Source: Adineta vaga
Lineage: Eukaryota > Rotifera
Direction: 5' to 3'
NCBI GenBank assembly: GCA_021613535.1
Contig: CP075493.1
Coordinates: 12,152,001 to 12,216,000 of the forward strand
Length of the DNA: 64,000 nt
Shown: one piece after another, positions 55,704-64,000 of the stretch
Numbering within the stretch: position 1 is the stretch's first letter
Layout of the letters: every line of letters starts with the position of its first letter
The notes under the pieces: model-generated
Seen by the model: the letters and a program-made list of their open reading frames with translations, nothing else
What the model was told of the DNA's origin: nothing
Databases searched by the model: none
Translations under genes and position numbers: made by a program

Positions 55704-56116
55704 AATAAGTATTCAGGATACTCAAACCTTGCATTCAAAATGTGTATGGCGATAGAATCACATAGATACGAACGGTGTATAAAACGCATTGAAGCGTTCA
55801 GATAAAAAGGAAGTTATAAGATACTGATCAGTAGAAGTGTAGATTAATATATTCGATAAACAATTTTTTTTGATTTGAAATTCAATCTATTTTTTGATCA
55901 TTATGTATATGTGCAATATTGAGAAACAGCAAAATAACAAGAATTTTATTTTCGATAGATGTCGTTATTTATCATTAACATATGCATATACACAACAGAA
56001 TTCGTCCAGACTAATTTGCATTGAATAGGAAAAATGATCTATACCATCTTGATCAAATGGTCCTCACGCTTTTAATACTATAGAGTTAATTAGATATGAG
56101 ATTGTCAAAATATTTA
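55704..56116. other. Intergenic
   Basis: 413 bp between two minus-strand genes. No supported feature. Confidence 0.4.
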
Positions 56117-57888
56117 TTAATTAACTAGTAAATTTTCATTTTTGTTTTCTGATTTTAAAAAGGTTTCGAACTGTGAATATTTTCGTAATTGATATAAACC
56201 ATTGCTACGCTTTTCTATACAACTATTCGAACGATGAACTATTTTCTTTTCTTCGAATTGTTTGTAGAGTTCCACTGATGATATTTGACGCTGTTGTTCA
56301 AGTTTAAAACGTATATCTTGTAAATAACGCATGTTTTCTAAAATGAATCGAATAGTCACTATCGGTAAAACATAACTCATTGATAAATGTTCGCAATTTT
56401 TAGCAAAAGGGATGATTCGTAGGACTTCACTTTTACATAAGCTGCTACGATCAAAACGTAGTTTTAACGTCCGAATTTTCTTCGATAAAGAATTGCGTAG
56501 ACGAACATTTGTCCAATTTTCAGTTATTCCTCGTAGCAGATCTTTTTCAATAGCTAACGAACATAAATGTGGAGCGTTGTTAAGTAAATTGATAAACATT
56601 TTCGACCATATTTTCGTGTTAGAACCAATATGTAATGAACGTAGATTTGTGAAAATATGAATCCATTGATTAAAATTAATATAATGATTGATTTTTAATT
56701 CAGTTATATTCATTTGATAGAAATCTTCGTGAAATATTGGAGAACATTGCAGTTTTAATTTCTTGACATTGAAATATTGATTTCTGTATAGATCTTTGTT
56801 TTTATCATTGGGTAATGTCGTAATACATTCATTCAAATATTTTGTATTGATAGTCAATTCATCGAAAGTGAATGGTAAGGAATAGAGAACGACATCATAT
56901 CTATAGAACTTTTCGGCTTTCTTGATATGACAATTAATGAACCAGTTATGTTCAATTGTATAAAATGGTGTTGAGTAGGACGTAATTAAATCTTGAATTT
57001 CGTTGTTAACACTTTGATAAAGTCTACATCGAACGTGAAAATAAAACTTGAAATTTTTGAGTAAAGGAAGTGATGATGAAATGACTTCTTCCCATATATC
57101 ACCTTTCGGATACTCGTCTCCTATTTTCTTTTGAAGGATTTCAAAAGTTTCTAATTGCTTCAAATTCTTAAGAGAATCTGATAATAATGTCAAATCGTTA
57201 AAGTTCTTAAAAAAGATTTTTAATTTTTTTAACATTGAAGGCCATAAAAGCGTAGTTAAATATCGATAGTAACGAGAGTTTTGAGGGATCATATTATATT
57301 CTAAACTTTCGACTTGTGATAGTTTCTGTAATATAGAAAAAAAAATTGTTTGGAAAATGATAAATATAAATTGACAAAACTTACTTGAAACCAGGAGTTT
57401 CCTTTTTCGTCCGTGATACGAAGGTATTTCAATTTGCAAAAGTTCAATTTATCTATTCCAGTATCATCTATCTCTCCAATTGATAAAGAAACAACATTTT
57501 CAAGAATCGATGAAATTTTAGATAACTGATTTGTATCAAGAGCATTGCTATTCATAAGAGATAATGATTGGACTTGATTGAAATCTTTTACCGATGCATA
57601 TTGTTCAATAAAATATTGAATTTGTCCTGGAGTATCATCATCATCAAAAAGTTGTAAGGATTTCCATTGTTGTGTAGGATATTGTTGAAATATTCGATCG
57701 AATCGTGTTTTTTTCATTGATTTAAAATCAAATGATGTACAATATTTGGATGCTAAACATTGTAAACGATAATTAAGAGATGAAAATACAACAAGTGTAT
57801 GAATATTATTGAGATAAGACAGAATTTCTCGAAAGATTTCATTTGGTAAATATTCTAATAACGATACTCGAGAATGAATTCGTTCCAT
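56117..57888 (-). CDS. F-box/LRR-like protein, intact
   Basis: Exons 57385-57888 and 56117-57325 (59-bp intron) give 570 residues. The N terminus SLLEYLPNEIFREILSYLNN is an F-box that would bind Skp1 in an SCF ubiquitin ligase. A long region of leucine-rich repeat-like segments follows (VQSLSLMN, LKYLRIT, LRSHIG-like and IRTLKLRF segments), likely a substrate-recognition solenoid. It belongs to a large bdelloid family; the broken relative at 28658-30482 shares the F-box layout. Start chosen at the first ATG with the F-box close behind it. Confidence 0.78.
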
Positions 57889-58537
57889 ACTTGATTTGAT
57901 AAATCTTAAAAATGAAATAACAAACGCTTATTCCGTTTTTCTTATAACACGTGTGCAACACGTAAATAATTTGTTTCTGTTGAAATTTTTATGTGTATGG
58001 ATACCATTGGTTGTTAGTATAATGTAACTACATGTCAGTTATTGCACAACGTTCTGCAACATAAAAAACAAAGTTTTATGTGAATGCATCGATTTTTTTG
58101 GTATGTTTTATAATAGATATAAGTAACAGAGCGACTATAAGAACGAATAGAAACTGCTTTTTATTTTAAAACTCTCATTCGTATTTTATACCATTCAAGC
58201 CGCGATGATCAGAGTATCTCTCTCTCGTTCTTTTACATTACTTCCTCTCTGAAATCGTTTGATTTACCGTAATTGTACATGCGATATTTCAATCATTTAC
58301 TTCTTACGTATTCTTGAGAGTGTGGGTGATGATCAAAGCTTACAATAAGTCAATCCTCTATCATTACATTATAGCTGACTATTGATCAATGTATTGGAAT
58401 GTTCTAATAGCTAAAAATCGTTTTCATTTTCATATTTTATTTCGAGATATAAATGTGAAAATTGATAGTTTTGTGCATGTATTGTTATGAGTATATAATA
58501 TGAAGTTCTTAGAGGAAATATATCAGATATCAAATTT
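57889..58537. other. Intergenic
   Basis: 650 bp, AT-rich. It includes TTGAGAGTGTGGGT at about 58313, a motif whose reverse complement also occurs near 18889. No gene supported. Confidence 0.4.
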
Positions 58538-59959
58538 TTAATGATTTAAAAGTATAGTAACATTATTTGAACCAGAATTTGCTGTAATAATATCAATTTT
58601 GTTATCATTATTAACGTCAGAAACGAATACTGAATGTGGATCAGTACCAACCGAATAAGTAACTTGACTTTGAAAGTAACCATTACCTGCATTGAGAAGA
58701 ATACCAACATTATTGGAGCCCGAATTGGCGACAATAATATCAATTTTATTGTCAAGATTTAGGTCAGCTGTGACAACACAATATGGCAGGAATCCAACTG
58801 CATAAGTAGTTTGAGGAAGAAATATACCAGTACCAGTATTGAAAAGAATACTGGTAGTATTGGAATAATAATTAGCAGTAATAATATCTGGATAATTATC
58901 GTTATTAATATCAGCAACAGTTACTGAGTACGGAGCCATACCGACCGTGTAAACAACTTGTGATAAGAACGTACCAGCAATCGAATTAATAAGAACACTA
59001 ACATTATTTGACATACTATTGGCAACGATAATATCTAGTTTGTTATCGCCATCAACATCAGCAACTGCTACCGATCGTGGTGATGTGCCAACATTATAAA
59101 GAGTTTTATTTGGAAATGTACCATTACCTGTATTGAGCAAAACAGCAACATTATTTGAACCAGCATTTGCAACAACAATATCCGGTTGATTATCATTATT
59201 AAAATCAGATATTACAACGGAATATGGAGATGAACCGCTTGTATAATTTATTGGAGAGAGAAAGGATCCGTTACCTAAATTGAATAAAATCATAATGTTT
59301 CCAGTACTATAAGTAGCCGCTACAATATCAGAATGATTATCACCATTAATGTCACGTACTGCTAGTGAAAATGGAAAAGCTCCAATATAATATTCAATTT
59401 GAGATGCATATGTACCATTTCCGTTATTGAGAAGTACACCAATAGAATTCGAATTATAATTTCCAACAATAATATCTGATTTATTGTCATTATTTACATC
59501 CGTGACAAAAACAGGAATTGGATAGTAACCAACTGAATAAGTAATTGGATTTTGAAACATACTGTAGGAAACTATAAGAATATCAAGAAAGTTTATTTTA
59601 GTTTATGGATCGAATTTCTACTAACATGTTGTTTTCCGTGTTTCATTCATAACCATCATTGCAGTTGTTTGAATTTGAGCTACCATAATACTAACGGTAT
59701 TTGATGCATTGAAAAATAATTCACAAGACCGATTTAATTGATGAAAAGTTGTTGCTCGACATTCAATTTTACTTAAACAAAGAAACTGACAATCTCGAAT
59801 GTCTGATGCAAAGACGGTAGCAAATGGTTTACAAGTTGTATTAACACATTGAAATTGGTAACCATCCATAATTGACATTTGCAGTGAACGTGTATCTTCT
59901 GCAATCGATTGTATTGTAAATATACACAAAAATACGAAACAAATTCTTGAACAAATCAT
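58538..59959 (-). CDS. Secreted PAN/apple-FG-GAP (VCBS) repeat protein
   Basis: Exons 59626-59959 and 58538-59571 (54-bp intron) give 455 residues. A signal peptide (ICSRICFVFLCIFTIQSIAE) precedes a PAN/apple-like domain with paired cysteines (CVNTTC, DCQFLCLSKIECRATTF, SCELF). Then come about seven FG-GAP/VCBS blades, each like VxDVNNDNKxDIIVANSGSN followed by NVGILLNAGNG, enough for one beta-propeller. It should be an extracellular carbohydrate- or protein-binding lectin-like protein. It is related in its repeats, not its head, to the giant membrane protein at 36062-40695. Confidence 0.83.
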
Positions 59960-60338
59960 AATTATGATTAACCTTTTAAAATGGAAAGCATCTATTCAAT
60001 GACATATAGTTTATATACTCTCTTTTTCCTTCTATTATTTTAATGAGAAATCATATCAACTTATCTTTGTCTTTTTTTTTGTTTCCTATAGAAACTGTTA
60101 TAGGAACGAGTTGGACTTTGAGACAATTGATATGTTCTACTTTTCTTTAATGAAATCAAAACTAAATAAAAAAGACATCTACTAACGGATATGACGTTAC
60201 TACTTTGATATATGAATTGCATCTCAATTTCGAAATAGATGTTATGAATATTTCAGGAAGTGAAGGAGAAATGAAGTGTAACTTCAAAAGAAAAGTGTAT
60301 ATATATATATTTATTTAGAAGAAAAGAAAAACATCCAA
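59960..60338. other. Intergenic
   Basis: 380 bp holding the PAN-FG-GAP promoter and the 3' flank of the next receptor. A (TA)n run lies at about 60299-60312. Confidence 0.4.
60010..60017 (-). promoter_or_regulatory. TATA-like box for the PAN-FG-GAP gene
   Basis: TATATAAA on the minus strand, 51 bp upstream of the ATG at 59959. Confidence 0.45.
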
Positions 60339-61223
60339 TTAGAAACAACGTCGAAGACAATTCCATACATATTGTCTTAGTTCATGATTAGAAATAAATA
60401 AATTAATCATCAGAGCCAATAAACATATTGCACCGAGATAAATACTCGCCATCAATATAATAACATCAACGAACATAATCACATTAATTGTATTAATAAG
60501 CAGAGCAGGTGTCCAACCAATAATAAACATTGAAAACGTGAAAATCATTTGTTTTAATAGAGAAATATCTCGGCGACTAGTAATTCTAGTTGTTATCCCA
60601 CTTGACTCTGGCAAATGAACACGACGTGTTGATCGTCGAACATAAATAAAAATCCACATATTGAAAGTCATATTCAACAATGATGGTACAATAACACCAG
60701 TAATCAATGTATAAAATCCCATCCATACTTTATTACTCGTACAATCCTACAAAATAAATTTCAACAAAATAATCCCATTTCTTATATTACAAAATATACT
60801 TACATCATAATATTCAAAAACAAATGGTAATGAAATAATAAACAAACTGATCCATTGTGTTAAAATACAAACAATAACCCATTGATTCGTTTTAAAGAAT
60901 TCTTTTGTATGATAAACAATGATACAAAATCGATGAATAGTAAAAGCAACAAAAGCAAACGGGATTTGTATACTTGCAATATTAAATGCATATTGAAAAA
61001 GAACACACATTGATTGTGGCATATCATAATAAATCGCATAGAAATAGATTATGAAATAGATACATGTACTGAGAGAATTTATACAAAGATTCAAAATAAA
61101 CATATTATTTTGATGACGAAAACGTGGAATGGCGAGAATTAAACCTGAATATAATAGAGCAATGAATAAAACTCCACTATAAACAAAATTTCGAAAAACT
61201 TCAAGCGTATAATAGATATCCAT
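60339..61223 (-). CDS. Rhodopsin-like G protein-coupled receptor 3
   Basis: Exons 60804-61223 and 60339-60746 (57-bp intron) give 275 residues, short for the family. Helices are visible from FVYSGVLFIALLYSGLILAI (TM1) to ILMASIYLGAICLLALMINL (TM7). The third helix ends VAFTIHRFCIIVY, with HRF where DRY is usual. Loops are short. Intron position after TM4 differs from the other two receptors, so the three are not recent tandem copies. Ligand unknown. Confidence 0.72.
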
Positions 61224-61454
61224 ACTTATGTGAAAATGAATTGAATATAGAAAAACAAAGTCATTTTCTTTTCATCTACTTAGCTGTTAAGAGGGATTTC
61301 CGTTTAATCTGTTTAATAATTAATTAGATTTTGTTCAAGAATATTCCTGTCGTTCAATTATAACACAACGATGATGACAGAATTTATTATAAAAATGTAT
61401 TCAATGTGCAACATCAAAGTTTATTATGAGAATACCATTGAAATTAGAATGCCC

Positions 61455-63968
61455 TCAAGCTAAGAAATTTTTCATGCGAAGTATTTCTTCAATATTTTGA
61501 AGATATGTTCTTTGCGTTTGAATGTCGTCGTCATCTTCTTCTTTCTTACTCAAAAGTAAACATTTAATCACTTTTTCTGTTGTTTCTCTAGCTTCATCAA
61601 GTCGTCCAAGTTTTTCATAAGTTGTTGCAATATTCTTATACGTTTCAGCAAATGTTATATGATCACTTGGTAATGATTCTAATTCTATTTTTAAACATTG
61701 AAGGTGATGTTCTAGAGCAAGATCATATTGTTTTGTCTTATAATACATCGCACCAATATTATTATAAAGAAATGCTAAGACAGGATGATGATCTAATAGA
61801 TGTTTACGTTGTTGTTCAAGTGCTTTTAAAAATGCATCTAATGCTTCTTGATATTTTTCTTGTTTATAATAAATATTTCCAATACAAATATACGTAACGG
61901 CAATTGATGAAACATCAGAATCAGTCGATGATTGTAATAATGTTAATGCTTGATTAAATTGTTCTAAAGCTTTCGACCATTCTTTTTTCTCACGATAAAT
62001 ATGACCAATTGTATGTAATGTATGAATTAATGATGGATCATTTGATTCACATAAATCATGTCGAATAGCCAATGCTTTTTCATATAAACCTAAAGCTTCA
62101 TTACCATGTCCTAATGCCATATGTACCTTAGCAACATTACTAATATATGTTGCTTCGGTTAATGGATCGTATGATTCTAATTTACTTAAAGCATCTAAAG
62201 CTTTTTCATAGAATTTTAAACTATCTTTAAATTCACGTTGTTTGTATAATGTACTTGCAACATTAGCATTACTAGCTGGAATATTTTGATAATGATTCGT
62301 TGTACCTAATTGATCAAGAACACGTTTGAAAAACTCTAATAAAGTTAATTGAATTTGATCTGTTTCTTTTTTTAATTGTTTATCTTTTTCACTAACAGAA
62401 ACTAAACGAACGTTCCAAATACCTTCGTTTGTTTTCTTTTCTGCTACATCAACGATTCGAAATATCGTTCCAATTGAAAAGAGTACTTCACGTTCCTCTT
62501 CATATTTACTCCAACGTGATATATCAGCAAATGGACGTTCCATTTGATCAGCATCAATTTCCATATAAAACACAAGTGATTCCGTTTTTGGAGGTTTTCT
62601 ATCTAAAGCAAATCTTCTTGCTACGTGTTCATCTAAACTTGTTGAAAGAAAACTATTGAATGCAATTAATTTATCCACTTGAATTGTCATTTTGAATTCA
62701 TCCATAGTCATAGTTAATCCACGATGAACAGTAAAAAATCGTGATGCTAATGATGGTTTATATAAACTATGCATTTGTTCCAATTGTACATGTAAATCTT
62801 TGATAAAGAAATGAAATTTATATAAGATGGCTATATCTTGTTTCCAAAGAGCTTCATTCAATTTTTTGAATAGAATTGTCTGTCGAGTATACCTAAAGAA
62901 TGTATTGTTAGAAAATAGAAATCGTTGAAAGTTTATCGTACCATGATATAGCTTTTCCAGCATGATACTTTGTTTTTAATTCATCAACAATCTTGAGATC
63001 GTTTTGTTCTAATACATAGGTTTTCTCAAAATATTCAGCCAGTTCGATTTTTGCGTTGTTGTTATATTCCATTGTAAAGAGAAGATCACGATGTAATTGT
63101 GAACAGAGAAATTCGACTTGATTTTTAATATCATCGGAACCTTCCGATGTTGTAGAAATAGGAAGAAGATTTTTCAATGCTTGTTTCGTATCTTCTTTTA
63201 AACGTTCACATAATGGATCAATTGTGACAAAAATTCCACGTATTTTATTCGATTGGTTCATCAATTCTGTATATTTTCCTTCATCGTTACAAAATATATA
63301 GATCGAATTTAATTTCGAACATTCGATGATTTCTTTGGTCAATAGAAGTTCGCGAGCAAATTTACCAGAGACAATTAGATAGATTTCTTGATCTTGAATT
63401 TGTTGAATAATATTTGTCGCTTCTATAATTTCACGACAAGTAACTAAAGAATTGACAATAGTACGAAGATTTTGTACAGAATCAGCAGTTTCTTGATTCT
63501 TATTGATTGTTTCATCCAACCAAATTAGAACAAAACTTTCGTTTGTACTGATTATTGTCGACATTGGAACTGATATGGGTCCTGTATATGGCATTGAAGC
63601 TCTTAGTGCTCGATTGGCTTCTTCTACTCAAGACAAATCCATCCACAGAATGTTTGTTATTTTAATTCGATATAGAAAGATCAGTTACCTGTTGAATCAG
63701 AAGTAATCAGAGGTTTGGTCGACTCGTTTGATTGGGAATTCTTTGTCGATGTCTTTAATTGTGGTACGAATAATTTTAAATATTCAAACAATAATTTTTG
63801 CATTTCCACCGAAGCTGTTGCAGAAATTTTTGCTAAAAATCAAATGTACAAATCGTATACTCTTTTGTTTTTAAAATGAATTTTTATACTTTTATTATCT
63901 TCATTCATGATTTTCGTATTTACAGATGAATCAATTGGTTCTAATTCAGCTATAACATCTTTCGATGT
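61455..63968 (-). CDS. ADP-ribosyltransferase-TPR protein (5' end outside the window)
   Basis: Four exons phase: 63890-63968, 63689-63832, 62942-63623 and 61455-62892. An AG acceptor precedes the first, so more exons lie beyond the right edge. The N-terminal half is a Rossmann-like domain of unknown role found in this family (IIQQIQDQEIYLIVSGKFA). The catalytic domain begins WYTRQTILFKKLN and has FFTVHRGL (Arg), FNSFLSTSLDE (Ser-Thr-Ser) and EEEREVLFS (Glu-x-Glu), the R-S-E triad of arginine-type mono-ADP-ribosyltransferases. Six or so TPR units follow (for example ALDAFLKALEQQ and ALEHHLQCLKIE). It probably modifies host proteins in the cytosol; the family is greatly expanded in bdelloids. 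Confidence 0.82.
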
Positions 63969-64000
63969 CTATATATATAGAATGAAAATATAAAATCAGA

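Noticed and set aside
1-64000. tRNA, rRNA genes or a bacterial operon layout
   Set aside because: I found no cloverleaf or rRNA core by reading, and the many phased introns rule out a bacterial segment; a tRNAscan or Rfam run would be needed to exclude small RNAs.

Overview
The window looks like nuclear DNA of a bdelloid rotifer (Adineta/Rotaria-like). It is AT-rich and gene-dense. Genes are split by very short GT-AG introns (about 45-80 bp), which I could phase exactly in many genes. The families present are ones typical of bdelloids: FG-GAP/VCBS surface proteins, kelch, F-box/LRR-like and NHL proteins, ADP-ribosyltransferase-TPR proteins, divergent rhodopsin-like receptors, and many genes with bacterial- or virus-like domains. 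The species assignment is inference from gene content; no marker gene was available.

Left part (1-13,500): the tail of a membrane protein, a two-exon T4 Rnl1-type RNA ligase, two tandem minus-strand genes for GPI-anchored threonine-rich (mucin-like) proteins built from a repeated cysteine module, a 962-bp inverted-repeat element with TA target duplications, decayed gene fragments, an endonuclease/exonuclease/phosphatase (EEP) protein and a small DUF1399-like protein.

Middle part (13,500-35,400): a membrane-anchored PRMT-like methyltransferase directly upstream of a ZZ finger-adenylation-carrier-reductase enzyme; kelch remnants on either side of a tandem, partly broken cullin locus; a divergent pair made of a GIMAP-like GTPase and a protein kinase that share the same small C-terminal domain; an F-box pseudogene; a membrane GrpB-family protein; and a fusion of a nucleotide-sugar epimerase-like domain to a probable glycosyltransferase.

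Right part (35,400-64,000): a very long membrane FG-GAP repeat protein, a LicD-family protein, a second EEP protein, three rhodopsin-like receptors, a ubiquitin-like/zinc protein, a caspase-like-NHL fusion, a four-helix membrane protein, a type II membrane methyltransferase, an intact F-box protein, a secreted PAN-FG-GAP protein and an ADP-ribosyltransferase-TPR gene cut by the right edge.

The genes do not form one operon-like pathway. Two local pairings stand out. The GIMAP GTPase and kinase share a bidirectional promoter interval and a C-terminal tag. The methyltransferase and carboxylate reductase-like gene lie 100 bp apart on the same strand. Several otherwise good genes carry one isolated frame break, which could be recent decay or sequencing error.
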